Shown here: piece after piece, positions 25,039 through 32,845 of the stretch
Layout: each line of letters begins with the position of its first letter
Numbering within the stretch: position 1 is the first letter of the stretch
Assembly: GCA_017551625.1 (NCBI GenBank)
Contig: JAFZLF010000010.1
Location: 1 to 64,000 of the forward strand
Direction: 5' to 3'
Source: Clostridiales bacterium
Lineage (GTDB): Bacteria; Bacillota; Clostridia; Saccharofermentanales; Saccharofermentanaceae
DNA: 64,000 nucleotides
Translations under genes and position numbers: made by a program
Notes under the pieces: generated by a model
The model's database searches: none
Told to the model about the DNA's origin: nothing
What the model saw: only the letters and a program-made list of their open reading frames with translations

Positions 25039-25067
25039 ATTATATTCGCGGCATGGACGTCTGTCAA
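25039..25067 (-). promoter_or_regulatory. Consensus promoter of tRNA-Gly
   Basis: On the minus strand TTGACA (25062-25067) and TATAAT (25039-25044) are exactly 17 bp apart, a perfect sigma-A promoter. Confidence 0.88.
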
Positions 25068-25118
25068 CACTTTTTTCGGCCTGAGCCTCTACAAAATCCA
25101 AATATCAAGAAACCGATA

Positions 25119-25147
25119 TTGACATAAATGTATATAAGGGATATATT
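25119..25147 (+). promoter_or_regulatory. Promoter of the fatty acid synthesis operon
   Basis: TTGACA (25119-25124) and TATATT (25142-25147) are 17 bp apart, 35 bp upstream of fabH. Confidence 0.82.
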
Positions 25148-25162
25148 TTGATTGTTAAATAG
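25145..25162 (+). promoter_or_regulatory. FabT-like operator overlapping the fab promoter
   Basis: ATTTTGATTGTTAAATAG resembles the FabT box known from Streptococcus (TTTGATTATCAAA core), with two changes. It overlaps the -10 and the start of transcription, where a repressor would act. No fabT gene is in the window. Confidence 0.5.
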
Positions 25163-25182
25163 TTTGAAAGGCAAAGTATTCT

Positions 25183-26193
25183 ATGAACAACGCAAATTCA
25201 TCCTCTGAACTTGTTAACGGTTTCGGCCGGGTGATTGGTATCGGCAGCTATCTGCCGGAAAAAATACTCACGAACGACGACCTCGCGAAGATCGTCGAGA
25301 CGAATGACCAGTGGATCACAGAGAGAACGGGCATCAAGACCCGCCACATCTCAGATCCGGAGAAAGATACGACAGAATCGATGGCGATCGCCGCGGCAAA
25401 AGAAGCGGTGAAGGACGCCGGCATCGATCCTCGGGAGATCGGTCTGATCGTGGTCGCTTCCACGACACCGAATATTCTGTTTCCGGCGCTGGCCGCCTGT
25501 GTCCAGGCGGCGATCGATGCGGACGATGCCATGTGCTTCGACCTCAATGCTGCATGCCCGGGATTTATCACCGCTTATGTCACGGCCCAGAGCTACATCC
25601 GCTCCGGGGCCGTTAACTGCGCGCTGGTCGTCGGCGCGGAGAATCTATCGAACTACACGAATTACGAAGACCGCGGCACTTGCATCCTATTCGGTGACGG
25701 CGCGGGCGCGGTGGTCCTTCGTGCCGACCCGGATCTTAAGTATGATGCGATCATGCGCGCATCAGGCAAGCGCAGCGGTTGTCTGCGCAGCGAGTCTTAT
25801 ATGCAGAAGGGAAAAGAGAAGACTCCCGAATTCATCAAGTCCAACTACATCAACATGGACGGACAGACGGTATTCAAGTTTGCCGTAACGGAAGTGCCGA
25901 AGGTCATTGACGACCTTCTCGCAAAGACCGGTACGAACCCGGATGAGATCGATTACTTCATCCTCCATCAGGCGAACCGCCGAATTATCGAGTCTGTCGC
26001 CAAGCACCTCAGACAGCCCCTCGAGAAGTTCCCGATGAATATCGAAAAGACCGGTAACACCTCATCTGCGAGCATCCCGATCCTGCTTAACGAGATGAAG
26101 AAAGACGGCAGACTCGGAGAGGGAAAGAAGAAGGTCGTCATCTCCAGTTTCGGAGCCGGCCTTATCTGGGGCGCCTTTCAGACGGAGATGTAA
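25183..26193 (+). CDS. fabH: 3-oxoacyl-ACP synthase III (KAS III)
   Basis: FabH starts fatty acid synthesis by condensing acetyl-CoA with malonyl-ACP. The catalytic triad is present: Cys in DLNAACPGF, His in FILHQANRRI and Asn in EKTGNTSSASIP. The N-terminus has the family motif GIGSYLPEKILTNDDLAKIVET. At 336 residues it has normal length plus about ten extra residues at the start; an alternative internal start is not supported by a ribosome binding site (GAAAGGC precedes 25183). It is the first gene of the ten-gene operon that runs to 34294. Confidence 0.95.
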   Translation: MNNANSSSELVNGFGRVIGIGSYLPEKILTNDDLAKIVETNDQWITERTGIKTRHISDPEKDTTESMAIAAAKEAVKDAGIDPREIGLIVVASTTPNILFPALAACVQAAIDADDAMCFDLNAACPGFITAYVTAQSYIRSGAVNCALVVGAENLSNYTNYEDRGTCILFGDGAGAVVLRADPDLKYDAIMRASGKRSGCLRSESYMQKGKEKTPEFIKSNYINMDGQTVFKFAVTEVPKVIDDLLAKTGTNPDEIDYFILHQANRRIIESVAKHLRQPLEKFPMNIEKTGNTSSASIPILLNEMKKDGRLGEGKKKVVISSFGAGLIWGAFQTEM

Positions 26194-26235
26194 CAGCCAT
26201 AGGTATATATAAGATAAGAAAGATAGGAGAACGAC

Positions 26236-27168
26236 ATGAAAACGAGACTCACTGAACTTCTGAATATTGAGTACCCGATCATCCAGGGCGGTATGGCCTG
26301 GGTAGCAGACTATCACCTTGCAGCGGCAGTCAGCAATGCCGGCGGCTTAGGCATCATCGGCTCCGGCGGAGCGGATGCGGAATGGGTCAGAAATCAGGTA
26401 AAGTGCTGCAGAGAACTGACCGATAAGCCATTCGGCGTGAACGTCATGCTTATGAATCCTCACGCGCCGGAAATCGCCGATGTTCTCGCTGAAGAGAAAG
26501 TTGCGGTCATCACGACCGGCGCAGGATCCCCGGAAAGATACCTCTCGAAGTGGCAGGAAGCCGGGATCAAGATCATCCCGGTCATCGCATCAGTGGGACT
26601 TGCCAGAAGAATGGAAAGACTCGGCGTAGATGCCGTCGTTGCAGAGGGTACCGAGTCCGGCGGACATATCGGTGAACTGACGACCATGACGCTTGTTCCG
26701 CAGGTCGTCGATGCGCTCTCCATCCCGGTCATCGCAGCAGGCGGTATCGCAGACGGCAGAGGCATCGCCGCGGCATTCATGCTCGGCGCCGAGGGAGTAC
26801 AGTGCGGTACATGTTTCATCCCGTGCGATGAGACACATATCCACCAGAACTATAAGGACCTCGTTCTCAAGGCCTCTGATATCGATACGAAAGTTACCGG
26901 CCGTTCTACCGGTCATCCGGTCAGAACGCTCCGTAACCAGCTGACAAAGGTATACCTGAAGATGGAAGCAGAGGGAGCGACACTCGATGAGCTCGAGCAG
27001 CTCTCGCTCGGTTCCTTACGGAAAGCCGTTGTTGATGGCGATAAGGATATGGGCTCCTTTATGGCGGGCCAGATCTCCGGCCTGCTCAAAGAGCAGATGA
27101 CAGTAAAAGACAGAATCGTGTCCATGATGGACCAGGCTGAAACACTTCTAGGAGGTAAGAAATCATGA
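26236..27168 (+). CDS. fabK: Enoyl-ACP reductase II (FMN-dependent)
   Basis: FabK reduces enoyl-ACP with NAD(P)H and FMN, the reductase used in many Clostridia instead of FabI. The 310-residue TIM barrel has YPIIQGGMAWVADYHLAAAVSNAGG trimmed to its motif positions 13-37, AEGTESGGHIGELTT with the active-site His, and PVIAAGGIADGRGIAAAFMLGAEGVQ for phosphate binding in the form GGIADG. It is 42 bp downstream of fabH; its stop overlaps fabD as ATGA. Family relatives include nitronate monooxygenase, but the operon settles the call. Confidence 0.94.
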   Translation: MKTRLTELLNIEYPIIQGGMAWVADYHLAAAVSNAGGLGIIGSGGADAEWVRNQVKCCRELTDKPFGVNVMLMNPHAPEIADVLAEEKVAVITTGAGSPERYLSKWQEAGIKIIPVIASVGLARRMERLGVDAVVAEGTESGGHIGELTTMTLVPQVVDALSIPVIAAGGIADGRGIAAAFMLGAEGVQCGTCFIPCDETHIHQNYKDLVLKASDIDTKVTGRSTGHPVRTLRNQLTKVYLKMEAEGATLDELEQLSLGSLRKAVVDGDKDMGSFMAGQISGLLKEQMTVKDRIVSMMDQAETLLGGKKS

Positions 27169-28100
27169 AGATCGCATTTATGTATCCGGGCCAGGGCGCC
27201 CAGAAAAACGGGATGATGCAGGAGTTTTACGAGCAGATCGGCGCGGCCAGAGACCTTTTTGATAAGGCCAGCAAAATCAGCGGCTACGATATCCCGGACC
27301 TCTGCTTCAACGAGAAAGAAGAACTGAACCAGACCAAGTACACACAGGTCTGTCTCCTGACCGCCTGCATGGCAGCCACCGAGACGCTTCGTGAAGAAGG
27401 GATCGAGCCGGACGCGACATGTGGTCTCTCTCTTGGTGAGTACACCGCGCTGGTGGCTTCCGGAGCGATGTCCTTTGAAGATGCGATCAAGCTCGTGACA
27501 GAAAGAGGCAAGATCATGGAAGAAGCCGCTCCGGATATCGGCGGCATGAGCGCAGTCATCGGCATGAGCGAAGAAGATCTCCGCGCCGCGATCGAAGGGA
27601 TCGATGGCGTGTATGTCGCAAACTTCAACTGCCCCGGTCAGATCGTCATCACGGGATATAAAGAAGCCGTCGAGAAGGCAGGCGAAGTCCTAAAGGAAAA
27701 GGGCGCGAAGAGAGTCATCCCGCTGAAGTGCAGCGGCCCGTTCCATTCTCCGATCATGGAAAAAGCCGGAAGAAAGCTCCGCTCCGTCATCGACGAAGTA
27801 GACTTTGCGGAACTGAAGGTCCCCTATGCGGCGAATCTGACCGGCGGACTCGTAAGCGATGCCAAGGAGATCCCGGATCTTCTGGAGAAACAGGTCAGCG
27901 GATCGGTCCGTATGCAGCAGGATATCGAAGCCCTCGCGAAGGCCGGCGTCGATACATTCATCGAGATCGGTCCGGGAAAGACCATCTCCGGATTTGAGAA
28001 GAAGACACTGTCCGATGTCGAGATCCTGAACGTCGAGACACTTGAGGATGTGAAGGCGGTTGCCGCCCGCATCAAGGAAAAGGCGGAGGAAGAGAAATGA
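27165..28100 (+). CDS. fabD: Malonyl-CoA:ACP transacylase
   Basis: FabD moves malonyl groups from CoA to acyl carrier protein. The nucleophile Ser is in CGLSLGEYTAL (about residue 90), and the catalytic His is in CSGPFHSPIM (about residue 197); the N-terminal MYPGQGAQKNGM is typical. The 311-residue length is normal. Its presence means the pathway uses malonyl-CoA, which matters because no acetyl-CoA carboxylase genes follow. Start and stop overlap the neighbours by four bases each. Confidence 0.95.
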   Translation: MKIAFMYPGQGAQKNGMMQEFYEQIGAARDLFDKASKISGYDIPDLCFNEKEELNQTKYTQVCLLTACMAATETLREEGIEPDATCGLSLGEYTALVASGAMSFEDAIKLVTERGKIMEEAAPDIGGMSAVIGMSEEDLRAAIEGIDGVYVANFNCPGQIVITGYKEAVEKAGEVLKEKGAKRVIPLKCSGPFHSPIMEKAGRKLRSVIDEVDFAELKVPYAANLTGGLVSDAKEIPDLLEKQVSGSVRMQQDIEALAKAGVDTFIEIGPGKTISGFEKKTLSDVEILNVETLEDVKAVAARIKEKAEEEK

Positions 28101-28831
28101 CAAAGACAGCAATCGTAACCGGTGGTTCACGCGGTATCGGCCGCGCGACAGCGATCGAGCTCAGTAAGATGGGCCTGAACGTGGCCGTTATCTACTGCGG
28201 AAATCAGGTCAAAGCCGAAGAAACCGTCGCTGCCTGTAAAGAAAACGGCGTCGGCGCAATCGCAATCAAGTGTGACGTGAAGAGCAAGGAAGAAGTAGAC
28301 GTGGCGGTGGAAAATGTCATCGAGACCTTTGGTTCCGTAGATGTTCTGGTCAACAACGCAGGCATCACGAAGGACGGACTTCTGTTACGTATGAGCGAAG
28401 AGGATTTCGACTCCGTCATCGACACGAACCTCAAGGGCTGCTTCCTCTTTAGTAAAGCCTGCTCGGCCATCATGATGAAACAGAGAGCCGGTAGAATCAT
28501 CAACATCGCATCGATCGTCGGTATTCAGGGGAATGCAGGTCAGGCAAACTATGCGGCTTCGAAAGCCGGCATCATCGGCTTTACGAAGTCCCTGGCCAAA
28601 GAACTCGGCTCCCGCGGCATTAACGTAAACGCCGTAGCGCCGGGTTTCGTCGAGACCGATATGACCGATGTCCTCAGCGACAAGGTCAAAGAATCCCTGA
28701 TGAATCTCATCCCGCTGAAGAGAACCGCAAAGCCGGAGGATATAGCCGGTGTGATCGGGTTCCTTGCTTCGGAAAAAGCAGACTATATCACAGGCCAGGT
28801 GCTGACCGTCGACGGCGGCATGTGCATGTAA
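28097..28831 (+). CDS. fabG: 3-oxoacyl-ACP reductase
   Basis: An SDR reductase of 244 residues: the NADPH-binding TGGSRGIGRAT at the N-terminus, NNAGITKDGLL, and catalytic Ser with YAASKAG (Tyr and Lys). It reduces 3-oxoacyl-ACP in fatty acid elongation. The start overlaps the fabD stop as ATGA. Length and motifs are standard for FabG. Confidence 0.95.
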   Translation: MTKTAIVTGGSRGIGRATAIELSKMGLNVAVIYCGNQVKAEETVAACKENGVGAIAIKCDVKSKEEVDVAVENVIETFGSVDVLVNNAGITKDGLLLRMSEEDFDSVIDTNLKGCFLFSKACSAIMMKQRAGRIINIASIVGIQGNAGQANYAASKAGIIGFTKSLAKELGSRGINVNAVAPGFVETDMTDVLSDKVKESLMNLIPLKRTAKPEDIAGVIGFLASEKADYITGQVLTVDGGMCM

Positions 28832-28882
28832 AAATCAGGTGCCGTGATACGGCCCATATGAAATAAAGGAAGGTAAACGAAA

Positions 28883-30118
28883 ATGAGAAGAGTTGTGATC
28901 ACAGGTATGGGTGCAGTAACACCGCTGGGCAACACCGTCGAAGAGTTCTGGTCGAACATCAAGGCCGGCAAGGTAGGCATCGGCCCCATCACGAAGTTTG
29001 ATACGACTGACTATAAGGCGAAGGTCGCGGGCGAAGTCCGTGATTTCAAGCCGGATGAATATATGGATTTTAAGACCGCAAAGAGAATGGAACCGTTCTC
29101 CCAGTATGCAGCTGCTGCAGCTCTCATGGCCGTGAAGGATTCCGGCATCAGCATCGAGTCCGAAGATGCCTACCGTTGCGGCGTTATCGTTGGTTCCGGC
29201 GTCGGTTCCATGCAGGCGACCGAGCGCGAGCATAAGCGCCTCCTGGACTTCGGCCCGAATAAGATCGGACCTCTCTACATCCCGCTCATGATCGGTAATA
29301 TGGCGGCCGGTAACATCGCGATCGTTACAGGCTTTAAGGGTAAGAATATCGATGTCGTTACCGCCTGCGCATCCGGTACGAACTCCATCGGCGAAGCGTA
29401 TAGAACGATTCAGGCGAACGAGGCCGACGTCATCCTCGCAGGTGGTACCGAAGCGGCGATCTGCCCGATGGGCGTAGCCGGTTTCTGCGCGCTAAAAGCA
29501 CTGTCCACCAGTGAGGATCCGCTCCACGCTTCGATTCCGTTCGACAAGAACAGAGACGGTTTCGTACTCGGCGAAGGTGCCGGCGTTCTGGTGCTCGAAG
29601 AGTATGAGCATGCGAAGGCGCGTGGCGCGAAGATCTACGCAGAGATGGTTGGTTACGGCGCATCCTGCGATGCGTACCACATCACATCTCCGGAAGAGTC
29701 CGGTATCGGCGCGGCTCACGCCATGATGGCGGCCATTGCTGACGCAGGCATCGAGCCTTCTGAGCTTGACTATATCAACGCTCACGGAACATCCACCCAC
29801 CACAACGACCTTTTCGAGACTCGCGCGATCAAGACCGCACTCGGAGATGCCGCTTATACCGTGAAGATCAACTCCACGAAGTCCATGACCGGACACCTCC
29901 TCGGCGCTGCCGGCGCCGTCGAAGCCATCGTCATGGCCAAGTCCATCGAAGAGGGCTTCATCCACCAGACCATGGGATCTTCCGAGACCGAAGACGAGAT
30001 GGATCTCAATTACTGCTTCGGCAGCCCGATCGAGCAGGAAGTGAAGTATGCGATGAGCAACTCCCTGGGATTCGGCGGACACAATGCATCCATCATCATG
30101 AAGAAGTTCGAAGAGTAA
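28883..30118 (+). CDS. fabF: 3-oxoacyl-ACP synthase II
   Basis: FabF (411 residues) is the elongating condensing enzyme. The catalytic Cys is in VTACASGTNSIG, the two His in NAHGTSTHHND and TGHLLGAAG. The N-terminus RRVVITGMGAVTPLGN is typical. ATG is preceded by AAAGGAAGG. It lies 51 bp after fabG and 11 bp before fabZ. Confidence 0.96.
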   Translation: MRRVVITGMGAVTPLGNTVEEFWSNIKAGKVGIGPITKFDTTDYKAKVAGEVRDFKPDEYMDFKTAKRMEPFSQYAAAAALMAVKDSGISIESEDAYRCGVIVGSGVGSMQATEREHKRLLDFGPNKIGPLYIPLMIGNMAAGNIAIVTGFKGKNIDVVTACASGTNSIGEAYRTIQANEADVILAGGTEAAICPMGVAGFCALKALSTSEDPLHASIPFDKNRDGFVLGEGAGVLVLEEYEHAKARGAKIYAEMVGYGASCDAYHITSPEESGIGAAHAMMAAIADAGIEPSELDYINAHGTSTHHNDLFETRAIKTALGDAAYTVKINSTKSMTGHLLGAAGAVEAIVMAKSIEEGFIHQTMGSSETEDEMDLNYCFGSPIEQEVKYAMSNSLGFGGHNASIIMKKFEE

Positions 30119-30129
30119 GAGGTACTCAT

Positions 30130-30600
30130 ATGGCAAAAGCACTGACAACGAAACAGATCATGGAAATCCTCCCGCACCGTTCTCCGTTCCTCCTGGTGGA
30201 CGCCATCGAGGACTACGAAGAGGGCGTATATGCCATCGGCAGAAAGTGCATCACATACGATGAACCCTATTTCCAGGGCCATTTCCCGGAGATGCCGATC
30301 ATGCCGGGCGTGCTTCAGGTCGAAGCACTCGCCCAGACCGGCGCCGTCGCGATCCTCTGTAAGGACGAGTTCAAAGGCCGTATCGCCGTATTTGCCGGTA
30401 TCGATAAGTGTAAGTTCAAGCGTCCTGTAGTCCCGGGCGATGTCCTGACTCTGAAGACCGAGATCACCGCGCTCCGCGGCCCGGTCGGCATGGGACACGG
30501 TGTCGCATCGGTAGGCGATGAGGTCGCCTGCGACTGCATCATCAAGTTCGCGATCCTGCCGGGTAAAGAAGACGGCGAAACGGAAGCGGCCGAGGCGTAA
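30130..30600 (+). CDS. fabZ: 3-hydroxyacyl-ACP dehydratase
   Basis: FabZ (156 residues) with the catalytic His in GHFPEMPIMPGV and the N-terminal IMEILPHRSPFLLVD. It dehydrates 3-hydroxyacyl-ACP. AGAGG lies 6 bp ahead of the ATG. The C-terminus is slightly extended and acidic. It is the last classical fab gene; the next reading frame begins 88 bp later with no terminator between, so the carboxyltransferase genes are read as the same operon. Confidence 0.95.
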   Translation: MAKALTTKQIMEILPHRSPFLLVDAIEDYEEGVYAIGRKCITYDEPYFQGHFPEMPIMPGVLQVEALAQTGAVAILCKDEFKGRIAVFAGIDKCKFKRPVVPGDVLTLKTEITALRGPVGMGHGVASVGDEVACDCIIKFAILPGKEDGETEAAEA

Positions 30601-30688
30601 GCGTCTCCGGAACGCTCTAAAATGTCGTGGACAAATAGTCTGAGACGAGAAATCTCTGTGAAAGAATGATGGAAAGGTGGTCTGTCAG

Positions 30689-32239
30689 ATGGACGACAAA
30701 TGGATCGATTCGATCAGCGATCTGAAGAAAAGACAACTGGAAGCGGAACTGGCCGGTGGGGAAGCCGGTATCGAGAAGCAGCACTCCCGCGGAAAACTTA
30801 CGGCAAGAGAGAGGATGGAGGCGCTCTTTGACGACGATACTTTCGTCGAGCTCAACACCCTCATGGCATCCGGAGCGACAGACTTCGGGATGGATAAGAA
30901 AAAGAAGCCGGGCGACGGTGTCGTGACCGGCTACGGATATGTACACGGAAGACTCGTGTACGCTTCCTCCCAGGATTTCACGGTCGGCGGCGGTTCGCTC
31001 GGCGCGGCGCACGCGAAGAAGATCTGCCTGGCGATGGATAAGGCGATGGAGGCGGGCGCCCCGTTCGTTTCCATGAACGACAGTGGCGGAGCCAGGATCG
31101 AAGAAGGTATCGACAGTTTGAACGGCTATGCCGAGATCTTTCTTAGAAATACCATGGCTTCGGGCGTGATCCCGCAGATCTCGGTCATCATGGGTCCCTG
31201 TGCAGGCGGCGCATGCTATTCCCCGGCCATCTGCGACTACATCTTCATGACCGAAGAGACCTCCCAGATGTACATCACGGGACCGGCGGTCGTTAAGTCG
31301 GTAACCGGTGAAGAAATCACGGCAGGCCAGCTCGGCGGCGCCGGCGTACACTCCGCTGTCAGTGGTGTCGCGCACTTCGTTTATCCCGATGACCTTACGT
31401 GCTTAAACGGCGTGAGACGTCTGATCGGATATCTTCCGAACAATAACGAAGGGATCTCGGAAGAGGTGCCGGCAAACCCGGTCGACGACTGTGCACAGAT
31501 CCCGGAGATCGTACCGTCGAATCCGAAAGCGGCTTACGATGTCAGAGACGTCATCGCGACATTCATTGACAGAAACAGCTTCATGGAAGTCTCCAGAGAC
31601 TTTGCCAAGAACATCGTCGTCGGCTTTGCCCGTATCGAAGGAAAGACCGTCGGTATCGTGGCCAACCAGAGTAACTGCATCGCCGGATCCCTCGAGATCA
31701 ACGCCTCCGATAAGGGCGCACGTTTCATCCGTTTCTGCGATTGCTTTAATATCCCGCTGGTCACGCTCGTCGACGTTCCGGCCTTCATGCCGGGCAGTAA
31801 CCAGGAGCATAACGGCATCATCCGCCACGGCGCGAAGCTCCTCTACGCTTTTGCCGAGGCGACAGTCCCGAAGGTCACGGTCATCATGAGAAAGGCCTAC
31901 GGCGGAGCCTACATCGCCATGAACAGTAAGGGCCTCGGCGCCGATGTCGTTTATGCATGGCCGATCGCCGAGATCGCTGTCATGGGAGCTTCCGGTGCGG
32001 TAGCTATCATCGGCAGAAAAGCCATCGAAGCATCGGAAGATAAGGATGCGAAGAAGGCCGAGCTTGTCGCGGAATATAACGACAAGTTCATGAACCCGTA
32101 CGTCGCGGCAAACCGTGGCTATGTCGACGAAGTTATCCTGCCGGAGGATACGAAGTCGAAGATCGTATCGGCTCTTTCCTCCCTCGAGACGAAGTCCCAG
32201 TCCCGTCCATATAAGAAACACGGGAACATCCCGCTTTGA
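30689..32239 (+). CDS. Biotin-dependent acyl-CoA carboxyltransferase (12S/MmdA/PccB type)
   Basis: A 516-residue carboxyltransferase with the two crotonase-like halves typical of propionyl-CoA carboxylase beta, methylmalonyl-CoA decarboxylase alpha and the 12S subunit of transcarboxylase. Motifs: RGKLTARERMEALFD, NDSGGARIEEG, MGPCAGGACYSPA, TGPAVVK and RKAYGGAYIAM. It would move the carboxyl group between carboxybiotin and an acyl-CoA. In this operon acetyl-CoA/malonyl-CoA is the obvious substrate pair. It is not the split AccD/AccA enzyme (no zinc finger). ATG at 30689 has AAAGGTGG; a GTG 12 bp earlier is the alternative. Confidence 0.92.
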   Translation: MDDKWIDSISDLKKRQLEAELAGGEAGIEKQHSRGKLTARERMEALFDDDTFVELNTLMASGATDFGMDKKKKPGDGVVTGYGYVHGRLVYASSQDFTVGGGSLGAAHAKKICLAMDKAMEAGAPFVSMNDSGGARIEEGIDSLNGYAEIFLRNTMASGVIPQISVIMGPCAGGACYSPAICDYIFMTEETSQMYITGPAVVKSVTGEEITAGQLGGAGVHSAVSGVAHFVYPDDLTCLNGVRRLIGYLPNNNEGISEEVPANPVDDCAQIPEIVPSNPKAAYDVRDVIATFIDRNSFMEVSRDFAKNIVVGFARIEGKTVGIVANQSNCIAGSLEINASDKGARFIRFCDCFNIPLVTLVDVPAFMPGSNQEHNGIIRHGAKLLYAFAEATVPKVTVIMRKAYGGAYIAMNSKGLGADVVYAWPIAEIAVMGASGAVAIIGRKAIEASEDKDAKKAELVAEYNDKFMNPYVAANRGYVDEVILPEDTKSKIVSALSSLETKSQSRPYKKHGNIPL

Positions 32240-32251
32240 TGGAGGTGGATC

Positions 32252-32440
32252 ATGGAAGAACTTACTAAAGAAGAGATCGTCGCGATGGCGGTAGCCGCGA
32301 TTGCCGAGGAGACGGGAACAGACGTACGTAACCTTCGTGTGGTGAACTTCCGCGAGCTCGGCGAATCCGCGCTTATGAAGTATATCCGCGAGAAGAATAT
32401 CAGCTATAAGAAATACTCACTGGAGGATGAATTGGTATGA
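32252..32440 (+). CDS. Small OadG-like protein lacking a membrane helix
   Basis: Sixty-two residues: ELTKEEIVAMAVAAIAEETG followed by VRNLRVVNFREL. The EEIVAMAVAAIAEE stretch resembles the C-terminal soluble part of the gamma subunit of oxaloacetate/methylmalonyl-CoA decarboxylases, but the N-terminal membrane helix is missing. In sodium-pumping decarboxylases gamma ties the enzyme to the membrane pump; its soluble form fits a cytosolic complex. It has a strong GGAGGTG ribosome binding site and overlaps the next gene as ATGA. The relationship is weak, so it could also be an unrelated assembly protein. Confidence 0.65.
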   Translation: MEELTKEEIVAMAVAAIAEETGTDVRNLRVVNFRELGESALMKYIREKNISYKKYSLEDELV

Positions 32441-32844
32441 GCAAGTATAAGATTACACTAAACGGTAAAGCATATGAGATCGAGGTCGAGGAGATCAGCG
32501 AGAGCGAAGCAAAAGCTGCCGCTTCTTCTGTTGATTCCGCGTCAAAAGCGCCTGCCAACGCAGCTTCTGCGGTACCGGCTGCCTCTTCTGTTACTGCCGC
32601 TCCGAAGACTTCCGCTCCGGCTGCCGCTGGTGCCGGCAGTGTAAATGCGCCGATGCCGGGCACGATCCTCCGTGTTAATAAGAACATCGGTGATTCCGTA
32701 AATGCCGGTGAAGCAGTTGTGGTTCTCGAAGCCATGAAGATGGAAAACGACATCAACAGTCCGAAGGCCGGCGTGGTCAAGGCCCTCTTCGTCAATAAGG
32801 GCGACACTGTCGCATCCGGACAAGTGCTTTTCGAGGTAGAGTAA
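32437..32844 (+). CDS. Biotin carboxyl carrier protein
   Basis: A 135-residue biotin carrier: N-terminal beta strand (KYKITLNGKAYEIEVEEI), an Ala/Pro/Ser-rich flexible linker (about residues 26-68) and a biotinyl domain with EAMKMEN, Lys101 being the biotinylated residue. This layout matches the gamma/1.3S carriers of decarboxylases and transcarboxylase rather than AccB of acetyl-CoA carboxylase (no thumb loop is evident). It sits between the two carboxyltransferases that would share it. AGTGCTTTT lies at 32823 in its last codons. Confidence 0.93.
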   Translation: MSKYKITLNGKAYEIEVEEISESEAKAAASSVDSASKAPANAASAVPAASSVTAAPKTSAPAAAGAGSVNAPMPGTILRVNKNIGDSVNAGEAVVVLEAMKMENDINSPKAGVVKALFVNKGDTVASGQVLFEVE

Positions 32845-32845
32845 G

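Noticed and set aside
30689..32239. Sodium-pumping methylmalonyl-CoA or oxaloacetate decarboxylase operon
   Set aside because: The membrane beta subunit and the gamma helix are missing, so a pump is unlikely from the visible genes.
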